Assembly: GCA_035640355.1 (NCBI GenBank)
Contig: DASQWI010000009.1
Location: forward strand, 62,001-126,000
Origin: Actinomycetota bacterium
GTDB taxonomy: Bacteria; Actinomycetota; UBA4738; HRBIN12
Reading direction: 5' to 3'
DNA length: 64,000 nt
Positions 34,715-43,463 of the stretch are shown here, piece after piece (the stretch's first letter is position 1; each line of letters begins with the position of its first letter). A program made the position numbers and the translations under genes. The notes under the pieces are model-generated. The model was given only the letters and a program-made list of their open reading frames with translations. It was not told the origin of the DNA and made no database searches.

Positions 34715-35451
34715 GAATACCTCCTTCCGGGCCCACGTCGGACCACGGAGAACTCGAACACCTCGGCCAGGTGGTGCTCGTGCGACGAGAGCACCGCCCG
34801 GCCGGAGGCCTCGTAATCGACCTGACGGATGTACAGGAGAAGCGTCCCGCGGGGGACGTCGAGCCTCGACGCGACGTGCCCGTCCGCTTGCGTCGGCTGG
34901 AACGTCGCGAACCCGTGGTGGACGACGATCCCGAGGTCGTGCTCGAGGGCCTCGTAGATCGAGACGCTGTCCAATCGCTCCACGACCGACTCGTCGCTGC
35001 GCGCGAGCCGGAGCGGGAATATGTCCCGCGAGAGCACGACCGGGCGCCCGTCCGCAGTTCGCGTTCGATCCAGCACGACGACGTCCTCGCCCGGCTGCAG
35101 CTCGAGACGTTCTGCCTCGTCTGCCGAGGCGGCCTCGATCCGCGCGGTCGCGTTCACCGTTCCCGGCACCATCCCCGATGAACTGATTGCGTCGGTCACG
35201 CCGAAGTTCGCATCGAGGTTGTTCGCCATGCGCGGACGCTCGGCGACGAACGTGCCAGCGCCGCGCGTTCTCCGGACTAGTCCTTCGTCCTCGAGAGAGC
35301 GGAGCGCCTCACGAAGTGTCGACCTGGAGACCCCGAGCTCGGCTGCCAGTTCGGGCTCCGGCGGCAGCTGGCTGCCCGGAGGAACGTCGCTGATGCGGGA
35401 AACGATGTTGCCGCGAGCCGAAACGGTCTTCGATCTCGATCGTTCGGTCAC
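34711..35451 (-). CDS. GntR-family (HutC/UTRA subfamily) transcriptional regulator
   Basis: 246 residues. The N-terminal winged helix has PPEPELAAELGVSRSTLREAL and LVRRTRGAGTFVAE. A C-terminal UTRA effector domain (about 80-240) has DRTRTADGRPVVLSRDIFPL and the final strand LLLYIRQVDYEASGRAVLSS. GTG at 35451 is preceded by GGGGAGGGG; the open frame upstream (to 35550) is Arg-rich noise. It heads the aldolase-dehydrogenase-kinase operon and probably controls it in response to a sugar phosphate. Confidence 0.9.
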   Translation of the reverse strand: MTERSRSKTVSARGNIVSRISDVPPGSQLPPEPELAAELGVSRSTLREALRSLEDEGLVRRTRGAGTFVAERPRMANNLDANFGVTDAISSSGMVPGTVNATARIEAASADEAERLELQPGEDVVVLDRTRTADGRPVVLSRDIFPLRLARSDESVVERLDSVSIYEALEHDLGIVVHHGFATFQPTQADGHVASRLDVPRGTLLLYIRQVDYEASGRAVLSSHEHHLAEVFEFSVVRRGPGRRYS

Positions 35452-35627
35452 GCTGCCCCTCCCCGGCAGCAGTATTTGTCGGACAAGCGCGAGCGTCAAG
35501 CGGCGACGCGGTACGCAGTCGCACCAGCGAGGCCGCCAAGTCGCGCGCACGTCTGTTTGACATGAATCGCCCGTTCGAGGCTCAATACGGCCGCGAACGT
35601 CCTACGTCGCCAAAGGAGGGGTGGCAC

Positions 35628-37253
35628 GTGGCTGAACGCAAGGTGGGCTCGGTTACCTACCGGGAGGTCGACGAGGAGTACTTCAAGCAACGGGGCCTCA
35701 GGCGCCATGCCGGCGTCTGGGCGCTCTGGGCGCTCGGTGTCGGCGCCGTCATCTCCGGCGACTTCTACGGCTGGAACTTCGGCCTGTCGACCGCGGGCTT
35801 CGGGGGCCTGGTCATCGCGACGGTTCTCATCGCCGTCATGTACTACGGCCTCTGTTACAGCATCGCCGAGATGTCGCCGGCCCTGCCACATACGGGCGGC
35901 GCGTATTCGTTCGCGCGGTCGGCGATGGGCCCGTGGGGCGGGTTCCTGACCGGTCTGGCCGAGAACATGGAGTACGTGATCACACCGGCGGTCGTCGTCG
36001 GCGCGATGGGTTTGCTTATGCAGTCCCTCGTCGTGTCGATCTTCGACGTCGCCGGCGACCCATGGTGGAACAGCGAGCCCGTCTGGTGGGCGATCTTCTA
36101 CGTCATCTTCGTCGGGATCAACATCATCGGCATCGAGGCGACGATGCGGTTCACAATCGCGATCACCGTCCTGGCGCTCGCGGTCCTGGCCATCTTCTAC
36201 GTCGCGGCACTGGTCAGCGGAGACTTCGACACGAACCTCTGGTTCAACATTCCCAAGGACTGGGCAGCGACCCCCGAAACGACCAACCAGCTACTCGCGG
36301 AAGGCGGCGGGCCGTTCCTCCCGTACGGCATCGGCGGGATCTTCAAGGCCTTGCCGTTCGCCATCTGGTTCTACCTCGCAATCGAGGAGATCCCGCTCGC
36401 GGCCGAGGAATCGATGGACCCTCGGCGTGACGTCCCCAAGGGAACGATCTGGGGGATGCACACGCTGGTCCTGACGGGCGCGCTCATCCTCCTGCTGAAC
36501 AGCGGGGTCGGCGGCGGCGCCGGCGCCATCGGCATCTCCGGAACCCCTCTCTTCGACGGTTTCATCGGCATCTTCGGCGAGGGCTTCGCCGCGGAGCTGC
36601 TCGCGCTGTTCGGACTGATCGGTCTCATCGCGAGCTTCTTCACGATCATCTACGCCTACGGCCGGAACACGTTCTCGCTGTCGCGCGCCGGGTACTTCCC
36701 GAAGTTCCTCTCGGTCACGCACGGCGTGAGGCAGACCCCGCACGTGGCGCTGATCGCCGGAGCCGTCGTTGGATACCTCGTGGCGCTCATCGTCTGGTAC
36801 CTCGGGCGTCAGGAGGGCGACTACGCGGCGCAGATCGTCGCGGCGTTGCTCTACATGGCGGTCTTCGGTGCCGTCATCTCGTACGCGCTGCAGTGCCTCT
36901 CGTTCATCATGCTGAGACGGAACCTGCCGAACATCGACCGGCCGTACCGCAGCAAGTGGGGGGTTCCGGGCGCAGCCGTGGCAGGCATCATCGCGCTGGT
37001 CTCCCTCGTGACGATGTTCACGAACGACGACTACCGTCCCGGCCTGTACGGGGTGGCCATCTACTACGTCCTCGGCGTGCTCTACTTCGCCATCGCCGGA
37101 CGCCACCGCCTGGTGCTGTCGCCCGAGGAGGAGTTCGCGCTGACGAAGGGAGAACGCGGGGTTCCGCAGAAGTCATACGAGACATCGGAGGCAGCACAAG
37201 AGGAGATTCTGCGAGGCGCACGCGAGGAGACGCCTCGACAGGTCCCGAACTGA
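35628..37253 (+). CDS. APC-superfamily ethanolamine-type permease
   Basis: 541 residues, about twelve membrane helices. The GTG at 35628 sits eight bases after AAAGGAGGGG; upstream in-frame starts lack a site. The N-terminal DEEYFKQRGLRRHAGVWALWALGVGAVISGDFYGWNFG region and helix 6-7 IWFYLAIEEIPLAAEES are characteristic of the ethanolamine permease (EutP/Eat) branch. The adjacent gamma-glutamyl ligase after a strong hairpin supports amine uptake for gamma-glutamylation. Related short amines cannot be excluded. Confidence 0.88.
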   Translation: MAERKVGSVTYREVDEEYFKQRGLRRHAGVWALWALGVGAVISGDFYGWNFGLSTAGFGGLVIATVLIAVMYYGLCYSIAEMSPALPHTGGAYSFARSAMGPWGGFLTGLAENMEYVITPAVVVGAMGLLMQSLVVSIFDVAGDPWWNSEPVWWAIFYVIFVGINIIGIEATMRFTIAITVLALAVLAIFYVAALVSGDFDTNLWFNIPKDWAATPETTNQLLAEGGGPFLPYGIGGIFKALPFAIWFYLAIEEIPLAAEESMDPRRDVPKGTIWGMHTLVLTGALILLLNSGVGGGAGAIGISGTPLFDGFIGIFGEGFAAELLALFGLIGLIASFFTIIYAYGRNTFSLSRAGYFPKFLSVTHGVRQTPHVALIAGAVVGYLVALIVWYLGRQEGDYAAQIVAALLYMAVFGAVISYALQCLSFIMLRRNLPNIDRPYRSKWGVPGAAVAGIIALVSLVTMFTNDDYRPGLYGVAIYYVLGVLYFAIAGRHRLVLSPEEEFALTKGERGVPQKSYETSEAAQEEILRGAREETPRQVPN

Positions 37254-37276
37254 GCGCTCGAGCGAACGGATCGATT

Positions 37277-37312
37277 CGGACGGCGGGCCCGCGAACGCGG
37301 GCCCGCCGTCCG
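37277..37312 (+). terminator. Very strong GC hairpin between permease and GS-like gene
   Basis: Arms 37277-37293 and 37296-37312 are perfect 17-base inverted repeats around a central AA (CGGACGGCGGGCCCGCG and its complement). Only GTTTG follows, so it is not a textbook T-tract terminator. It may end or attenuate the permease transcript before the gamma-glutamyl ligase operon. Confidence 0.75.
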
Positions 37313-37371
37313 TTTGACAGCCCGAGCGCACCGTTCTCTCATAGCCGCGATCCCGATCCGCGGAGGCGAAC

Positions 37372-38757
37372 GTGACAGCGAACACCGGAACGCTCGACGC
37401 CAAGCAACTCGAGGAGCTTGCCGAGCTGGGCCAAGTCGACACGGTCCTGTGCATGTTCACCGACCTCCAAGGGCGGTTCATGGGCAAGCGCGTCGTGCCC
37501 CACTTCTTCCTGGAGGAGATCCTCGGCGAGGAAGGGCTCCACGCCTGCCTGTACCTGCTGGCCATCGACATGGAGATGGAGCCGCTCCCCGGCTACCAGT
37601 ACGCGAGCTGGGAGACGGGCTACGGCGACTTCCGAATGATCCCGGACCTGTCGACGCTCCGGTGGTGCCCCTGGCTCGATAAGACGGTCATGGTGATCTG
37701 CGACATCGCGGACGAGGAGACGCGCGAGCCGGTCGAGGTGTCGCCTCGGCAGATCCTGAAGCGGCAGATCGAGCGCGCCGCCGCGGCCGGCTACACGATC
37801 AAGACTGGATCCGAGCTCGAGTTCTACCTGTTCCAAGACGGATTTCGAGAGCTAGCGGAACGCGGGTACCGCGGTCTGCGTCCCTCCTCTCCGTACATCA
37901 TGGACTACCACATGCTCCAAACCACTCGCGACGAGTGGGTCATCCGTCAGATCCGCAACGGCATGTTGGGCGCCGGCATCCCCGTGGAGTTCAGCAAGGG
38001 TGAGTTCGGCCGGGGCCAGCACGAGATCAACATCACGTTCTCCGACGCGCTGTCGAACGCCGACCACCACGCGCTCTACAAGCACGGCGTGAAGGAGATC
38101 GCCGAGATCAACGGCGTCGCCGCCACGTTCATGGCCAAGTGGACGATGGCCGAGGCGGGTTCGAGCTGTCACCTGCACTCGAGCGTGTGGAACGCCGACG
38201 GCTCCGAGAGCCTCATGTGGGACGAGAACGGCGAGCACCACATGAGCGACACGTACAGGTGGTACCTCGGCGGCCTCATGGCGTGCGCCCGAGAGATGGC
38301 GTGGATGTACGCGCCGTTCGTGAACTCCTACAAGCGCTACCAGCTCGGGTCGTGGGCACCGACAGCCATCGTGTGGAGCCGTGACAACCGCACGTGCGGA
38401 TTCCGAACGGTCGGGGAACACAAGGGCTCGCGCGTCGAGTCGCGCATACCCGGCGCCGACGCGAACCCCTACCTCGCGTTCGCGGCGACGATCGCCGCCG
38501 GACTGTGGGGCATCGAGAACAAGATCGAGCCACCGGCGATCTTCCGGGGCAACGCGTACGAGGCGAAGGATGTGCCGCGCGTGCCGTTCTCGCTGCACGA
38601 GGCGATCGAGACCTTCCGCGACAGCCAGGTGGCGCAGAAGGCGTTCGGCACGTTCGTGTTCGAGCACCTGTTGAACACCGCCGTCCAGGAGCAGGTCATC
38701 TTCGACAACACGACGGTGACGGATTGGGAGCTCGCCAGGTACTTCGAGCGCGGCTGA
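37372..38757 (+). CDS. Glutamine-synthetase-like gamma-glutamyl ligase, probably gamma-glutamylethanolamide synthetase
   Basis: 461 residues, GS fold. Metal and ATP residues are kept: GSELEFYL, KGEFGRGQHEINI, the flexible SSCHLHSSVW segment with His, NSYKRY, and the C-terminal RVESRIPGADANPYL with Glu and Arg. The N-terminal beta-grasp begins VDTVLCMFTDLQGRFMGKR. Such GlnA3/GlnA4-type enzymes attach glutamate to amines rather than ammonia. The ethanolamine-type permease upstream and the amidotransferase-fold hydrolase downstream suggest the substrate is ethanolamine or a similar amine, as for Streptomyces GlnA4; that is inference. Confidence 0.87.
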   Translation: MTANTGTLDAKQLEELAELGQVDTVLCMFTDLQGRFMGKRVVPHFFLEEILGEEGLHACLYLLAIDMEMEPLPGYQYASWETGYGDFRMIPDLSTLRWCPWLDKTVMVICDIADEETREPVEVSPRQILKRQIERAAAAGYTIKTGSELEFYLFQDGFRELAERGYRGLRPSSPYIMDYHMLQTTRDEWVIRQIRNGMLGAGIPVEFSKGEFGRGQHEINITFSDALSNADHHALYKHGVKEIAEINGVAATFMAKWTMAEAGSSCHLHSSVWNADGSESLMWDENGEHHMSDTYRWYLGGLMACAREMAWMYAPFVNSYKRYQLGSWAPTAIVWSRDNRTCGFRTVGEHKGSRVESRIPGADANPYLAFAATIAAGLWGIENKIEPPAIFRGNAYEAKDVPRVPFSLHEAIETFRDSQVAQKAFGTFVFEHLLNTAVQEQVIFDNTTVTDWELARYFERG

Positions 38758-38782
38758 CGACTGTCGGCGGTACGGTTACGGC

Positions 38783-39508
38783 GTGACGCCGATCCTGCTC
38801 GTCCGCAATGACGGGTTCGAGACCTTCGGCGTGGCTCCCGGCGCGCTCGCCCGCGCGGGCATGGACCTCGTCACGGCGAACCTGACCGACCCGACTGTCG
38901 AACTGCCTCCGCTCGACGACGTCGCCGGCGTCATCACGTTCGGGGGAACCGTCAACGTCGACCAGGTCGACCAGTACCCGCAGCTCGGCGCGGTGCGGCA
39001 GTACACGCGCGAGGCCATCGACCGCGGCGTGCCGTACCTCGGCATCTGTCTTGGATCGCAGATCCTTGCCCGAGCGCTCGGGACCGAGGTCGTGAAGGGC
39101 CCAGTCAAGGAGGTCGGGTTCGAGCCGGTGCGGCTCACATCCGACGCGAAGGAGGACGCGCTCCTCTCGTTCCTCGAACCGGAGGAACGAGTGATGCAGT
39201 GGCACGAGGACACGTATGCCCTCCCGGAGGGTGCAACGCTGCTCATCACCGGAGACCGCATCCCGGTTCAGGCATTTCGCGTCGGCGAGACCGCGTGGGG
39301 CGTGCAATTCCACCTCGAGGTCGAGGCGTGGGAGCTCGCCTGGTGGATCGAGTCGGCGGACGCCGCGATGGACCTCAAGTCCACGTGGGGCAAGTCGGCC
39401 GATGAGATCCGGGCGGAGGCCGAACGCCACATCGAGCGGCACGAGGAACGGGGACGGGAGATCTTCGCGCGCTTCACCGACGTCGTGCGTACGAACACAC
39501 AGGGATAG
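38783..39508 (+). CDS. Class I glutamine amidotransferase-like hydrolase (A)
   Basis: 241 residues with a complete Cys-His-Glu triad: Cys89 in LGICLGSQILA, His177 and Glu179 in GVQFHLEVEAW. It has no synthetase domain, so it hydrolyses or transfers a gamma-glutamyl group by itself. Encoded 25 bases after the gamma-glutamyl ligase, it probably releases glutamate from gamma-glutamyl products of the pathway. The oxyanion Gly region is TFGGTVNVDQ. The alternative is a free GMP-synthase-like amidotransferase domain of unknown role. Confidence 0.87.
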   Translation: MTPILLVRNDGFETFGVAPGALARAGMDLVTANLTDPTVELPPLDDVAGVITFGGTVNVDQVDQYPQLGAVRQYTREAIDRGVPYLGICLGSQILARALGTEVVKGPVKEVGFEPVRLTSDAKEDALLSFLEPEERVMQWHEDTYALPEGATLLITGDRIPVQAFRVGETAWGVQFHLEVEAWELAWWIESADAAMDLKSTWGKSADEIRAEAERHIERHEERGREIFARFTDVVRTNTQG

Positions 39509-39547
39509 GATCGCCGAGCCTTACCAGGCCGCGAAGGAGGACAGGCG

Positions 39548-40567
39548 ATGACCGACCTGAACGTCGTCACGTATCGCCCCGAGCGCGCCGAGTACGCGTG
39601 GACCTTCGGCGGCGCCGCACCCGTGATGAAGGTCAAGCCCGGCGACGTCTTGGAGCTGTGGACCGACGACTGCTTCGGCGGCCTGATCGAGACCGTCGAT
39701 GACATGCCTTCGGACAAGATCACCGCATTCAACCCTCAGACTGGACCGTTCCACGTCGAGGGCGCCGAACCAGGCGACACGCTCGCGTTGCACTTCGTGT
39801 CGCTCGAACCCGCGCGGGACTGGGCGGTGTCGACGACGTTCCCGCTGTTCGGCTCGCTCACGTCGACCCTTCGAACGGTGACCTTGCAGGACGCCCTTCC
39901 GGAGATCGTGTGGCGCTACGAGGTCGACCGTTCACGCGGCACGGTTCGGTACGAAGCGCGGAACGGCGACCAGACCATTGATCTTCCCCTCGAGCCGATG
40001 CACGGGACCGTCGGCGTCGCGCCGGCAGGGGGCGAGGCGCGTTCGTCGCTGGTCCCCGACGCGCACGGCGGCAACATGGATACGCCCGAGATGTGCGCCG
40101 GCTCGACGTGTTACCTCGGCGTCAACGTCGAAGGCGCCCTGTTCTCGATCGGCGACGGTCACTACCGGCAGGGCGAGGGCGAGACCTGCGGCGTCGCCGT
40201 GGAAGGCGCGATGAACACCGTCCTCGTCGTGGACCTGATCCCCAGCCGAGCGACGCCATGGCCGCGCCTGGAGAACGACGACTACATCATGTCGACGGGT
40301 TCGGCGCGCCCGCTCGAGGACGCGTTCCGGATCGCGCACGGCGACCTGGTGATGTGGCTCGCCGAGGAGTTCGGGTTCGAGAAGCTCGACGCCTACCAGC
40401 TCGTCTCGCAGATCTCCGAGAGCCCGGTGGCGAACGTCTGTGACCCCAACTACACGTTCGTGGCGAAGGCTCCGAAGCGGTACCTGCCGCGCTCGGACGT
40501 CTACGCCTCGACCCGGGGCCGCCTGAAGGAGATGGCAGCCGAGTACATGAGCCGGCGCGACGCCTAG
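39548..40567 (+). CDS. Acetamidase/formamidase family protein
   Basis: 339 residues of the FmdA/AmdA family. Conserved features are the N-terminal VKPGDVLELWTDDCFGG, the PHGGNMD-like DAHGGNMDTPEM segment, CYLGVNVEGALFSIGDGH, and GVAVEGAMN. Catalysis in this family needs a bound zinc and a Glu. AAGGAGG precedes the ATG at 39548. It releases ammonia from short amides; within the amine island it may deal with a formamide or amide by-product. Confidence 0.9.
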   Translation: MTDLNVVTYRPERAEYAWTFGGAAPVMKVKPGDVLELWTDDCFGGLIETVDDMPSDKITAFNPQTGPFHVEGAEPGDTLALHFVSLEPARDWAVSTTFPLFGSLTSTLRTVTLQDALPEIVWRYEVDRSRGTVRYEARNGDQTIDLPLEPMHGTVGVAPAGGEARSSLVPDAHGGNMDTPEMCAGSTCYLGVNVEGALFSIGDGHYRQGEGETCGVAVEGAMNTVLVVDLIPSRATPWPRLENDDYIMSTGSARPLEDAFRIAHGDLVMWLAEEFGFEKLDAYQLVSQISESPVANVCDPNYTFVAKAPKRYLPRSDVYASTRGRLKEMAAEYMSRRDA

Positions 40568-40568
40568 A

Positions 40569-40603
40569 GCGGCTTGGCTGGACAGCCGCACCGCTTGCGG
40601 TGC
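40569..40603 (+). terminator. Two adjoining hairpins after the formamidase gene
   Basis: GCGGCT (40569-40574) pairs with AGCCGC (40584-40589), and GCACCGC (40588-40594) pairs perfectly with GCGGTGC (40597-40603). The two stems overlap by two bases, so they are alternative or stacked. No T-run follows. Partial termination before the permease gene is plausible. Confidence 0.45.
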
Positions 40604-40669
40604 AGGATTCTCTGAACGAGGCCTGGGCGGCGGCTCGGCCGACCGTCCCGTCACAGGGAGGGGTGTTGC

Positions 40670-42244
40670 ATGGCTACGAAAGCCGACGAGCACATGATCT
40701 CCGAGAGGGTCGCGCCGGTCCTCGTCGCCAGGACGCTCGGGGCCTTCGACCTTGTGGTGATCTTCGTTGCAATTGTGCTGTTCATCAACAACGCGGCCGG
40801 CGTGCAGTTCGCTGGACCGTCCGTGTTCATCTTCTGGATCCTCGCGTTCCTGACGTTCCTCATCACTGGTGCCTTTGTGACCGCGCAGCTCGGGCGGATG
40901 TTCCCGGAGGAGGGATCGCTGTACGTCTGGACGCACAAGGTGCTCGGACCGTTCTGGGGGTTCTTTGCCGGCTTCGTCGCGTGGTGGCCCGGCCCGATCT
41001 CGCTGGTGTTCATCGGAGTCCTCTTCGCCAACTACCTGCAGCAAGCCGCCGTGTTCATCAACCCGGATTGCGAGTTTCCGTGCCTCTTCACGGAGAACTG
41101 GCAGATCGGTGTTGTCGTCCTGGTCGTGATCTGGTTCAGCGCGCTGATGTCTTATCTGAAGATGCGCGTCACGATGAACTACGTGAACGTCCAATTCTTC
41201 GCGTACGTCACGGCGATCTTCCTGATCGGGTTCGCCGGGGTGTGGTGGCTGCTCCAGGGCAACGGCACGTCCACGGACTTCGGCGCGGGATGGAACCCCT
41301 TCCACGGTGAAACGTTGGCCCTTGGCCTGCCGGCGAATCTCACGTTCTTCTCGTTCGCGATCCTCGCGCTGTTGGGGATCGAGACGCCGCTGAACATGGG
41401 CGTCGAGGTATCGGGCGGCGAGCGCGCTATCCGAACGTTCCTGCTCTGGGGCTGCGTGATCGTGATCGCCGCATACCTCTGGGCGACTTGGGGGAACATG
41501 GTCGTCATCGAGGCCGGCGGCGCGAACGGGACCACCGGCGGGATCGAGACCGTCGGTCTCGCGCTCGGCAGATGGCTCGGTGCGGCGGTCGGGCTCGTCC
41601 TGGCGTGGGTCGTGTTGACGGTCGCGGTCGTCTACAACTTCTCGTTCGGACGCCTGCTGTTCGTCTCCGGACTCGAGCGTCGCCTGCCCCACCAGATCGG
41701 GAAGGTCAACCGCAATCAGGTGCCCGCTATCGCGATCACGCTCCAGAGCGTGATCTCCACGGTGATCGCGGTCGTCGTGTTCATCATCCTTGGCGCAGGC
41801 GAAAGCGACCCGTACCGATACTTCTACGCGCTCTACGCCGGCGTGACGATCGTGTGGTGCTTCTCGACCGCGCTGCTGTTCCTGGACATCTTCTTCGCGG
41901 AACGCGCAGCCCCGCGACGGTTCGAGGAGGCGCGTCGCGTTTCCCGGTCGGTCCTGAACCTCAGCGGGGCCATCGGGTTCATCGCGAACATCCTGGCGGT
42001 CCTGTTCATCTTCGTGGGCTCGTGGTACCCGATCTCCGATGCGAACCCGACCGGCTGGGAGCTCGGGGATTGGAACGTATGGATGGTGGGGATCACCGTG
42101 GTGTCGGTCGTCACCGGCATCGTGATCTACCTCATCTCCCAACAGACCCGCCGCCGCATGAGCGACGAGGAGCTGATAGCGCGGGGTGTCGCCCAGGAGG
42201 AGATCGCCCAGGACATGCCGCGCGGCGTCGAGCCGACGACGTGA
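40670..42244 (+). CDS. APC-superfamily amino acid/amine permease
   Basis: 524 residues, about twelve to fourteen membrane helices; AGGGAGGGG precedes the ATG. Helix 1 is LGAFDLVVIFVAIVLFINNAAG and helix 6 is FFSFAILALLGIETPLNMGVEVSGGERA, which place it among glutamate/GABA-antiporter or YfnA-like APC transporters. It is distinct from the ethanolamine-type permease at 35.6 kb and may import another amine, or exchange a product for substrate. Two Cys (about 131 and 135) lie in an external loop. Confidence 0.9.
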   Translation: MATKADEHMISERVAPVLVARTLGAFDLVVIFVAIVLFINNAAGVQFAGPSVFIFWILAFLTFLITGAFVTAQLGRMFPEEGSLYVWTHKVLGPFWGFFAGFVAWWPGPISLVFIGVLFANYLQQAAVFINPDCEFPCLFTENWQIGVVVLVVIWFSALMSYLKMRVTMNYVNVQFFAYVTAIFLIGFAGVWWLLQGNGTSTDFGAGWNPFHGETLALGLPANLTFFSFAILALLGIETPLNMGVEVSGGERAIRTFLLWGCVIVIAAYLWATWGNMVVIEAGGANGTTGGIETVGLALGRWLGAAVGLVLAWVVLTVAVVYNFSFGRLLFVSGLERRLPHQIGKVNRNQVPAIAITLQSVISTVIAVVVFIILGAGESDPYRYFYALYAGVTIVWCFSTALLFLDIFFAERAAPRRFEEARRVSRSVLNLSGAIGFIANILAVLFIFVGSWYPISDANPTGWELGDWNVWMVGITVVSVVTGIVIYLISQQTRRRMSDEELIARGVAQEEIAQDMPRGVEPTT

Positions 42245-42253
42245 CCTGGACGA

Positions 42254-42285
42254 GGCCGGCGCCCGCCCGCGCGCGGGCGCCGGCC
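42254..42285. terminator. Bidirectional GC hairpin between convergent permease and amidohydrolase genes
   Basis: A 13-bp perfect stem: GGCCGGCGCCCGC at 42254-42266 pairs with 42273-42285 around the loop CCGCGC. It fills the 43-base gap between the two convergent stops and should stop both transcripts. Confidence 0.75.
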
Positions 42286-42287
42286 CG

Positions 42288-43463
42288 CTATACCGTCAGG
42301 CCATGGAGCCGGCGGCAGGCGCCGGCGAGGACGAACGCCCCCAGCGTGTGCGCTTCGTCCGCGGTGACGTAGTCGCGATCGACGAATCCTGACAATGCCC
42401 GTTCGAGGCACGATCGGGCGAGCAAGGCGGACGCCCAGAACGCCTCCGGCTCTCCGGCCTCGTCCGAGCCGTACAGCAGCTTCGCCGCCGGAACGGTTCC
42501 CACCAGCATCTCCAGAGCCCACTCGACCTGTCCCCATCCCCATGGGATCAGCTCGGAGAGCTCGAGATAGACGTTCGGCAGGACCGAGGCGACGTATGCC
42601 GCCTCGCGCACCCACGGGTAGCCCGAGTGGATGAGAACGACGGGTTGATCCTGAACGTCGACGAGAAGCGGAAAGATCGATATCGGCGATGCGTGCGCGA
42701 GGTTGATGTCGGGATCGCCACCGCCGCAGTGGAAGTGGAACGGCCGGTCGTGCTTCTTCGCGATCTCGAGGGTCCGCCGGATCAGGAAATCGCGGACCGG
42801 CTTGGCGTGCTGTCGCTTCTCCGTCCACGAGTCGTTGCGCCAACGGGAGAACGCGTCCGCAGCCTCCGTCGCGCTCGGGTCGCCGACGTCCAGACCGGTG
42901 CGGTAAGCGACGATCGACTTGAACGCGACGCAGTTCGGATCGGACGCCGCGTCGGTCGCCTCGGCTTCGACGCCACCGATGAGCTCGTCGAACGAGCCGT
43001 CCCGGTGAAGGAGGATCCACGGCTCGAGCCGCGCGACGCGATGAACGGTTACGCCGACCGTCTTGGAGAACTCGTCGGCCGGGATGGGCGGCTGCGGGAA
43101 GCCCTCGTCGGAAAGCACGGCGACGATGCCTGCTGCATCGAGCAGCCCCTTGGTGTACCCGGCGGCGTCGTTCTCGATCGCCCCGGCGCGCGCCGTGGTG
43201 ACCGCGTCTCGCGTCGGCTCGCACCCGAGGTGCTCGGCGAGCCATCGCCGCATCGCCAACGCGAAGACTGTGGAATCGGTGAACGAGTCGGCGATCGACC
43301 ACAGGTCGTCGTGGACGTGAGAGGACGACGAGAACGCTTCGCCGAGGAACATCATCCGCGTGTCGAAACCCTCCGACGAACGCGAGACGAGGTCATCGAG
43401 GCGGTAGGGATGGACGTGCGCGTCGACGATCTCCACCTCGGAGAGGTCAATCGTCTTCGCCAT
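42288..43463 (-). CDS. Amidohydrolase related to the FluG N-terminal domain
   Basis: 391 residues, TIM-barrel amidohydrolase (COG2159-like). Metal motif VDAHVHPY is near residue 14, FHFHCGGGDPD supplies a strand-5/6 His, VLIHSGYPW a further His, and LLYGSDEAGEP the final Asp. It starts at the base after the stop of the upstream GS-like gene (TAGATG). In FluG-type proteins the same amidohydrolase and GS domains are fused, so these two genes look like the split form. Likely action on a gamma-glutamyl or amide intermediate is inference. Confidence 0.87.
   Translation of the reverse strand: MAKTIDLSEVEIVDAHVHPYRLDDLVSRSSEGFDTRMMFLGEAFSSSSHVHDDLWSIADSFTDSTVFALAMRRWLAEHLGCEPTRDAVTTARAGAIENDAAGYTKGLLDAAGIVAVLSDEGFPQPPIPADEFSKTVGVTVHRVARLEPWILLHRDGSFDELIGGVEAEATDAASDPNCVAFKSIVAYRTGLDVGDPSATEAADAFSRWRNDSWTEKRQHAKPVRDFLIRRTLEIAKKHDRPFHFHCGGGDPDINLAHASPISIFPLLVDVQDQPVVLIHSGYPWVREAAYVASVLPNVYLELSELIPWGWGQVEWALEMLVGTVPAAKLLYGSDEAGEPEAFWASALLARSCLERALSGFVDRDYVTADEAHTLGAFVLAGACRRLHGLTV

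Noticed and set aside
39932-42142. A 736-residue open frame on the minus strand opposite the formamidase and permease genes
   Set aside because: Its product is almost wholly Arg, Asp, Glu and His with no domain; the plus strand holds two clear family members with ribosome sites. It is a high-GC shadow frame.
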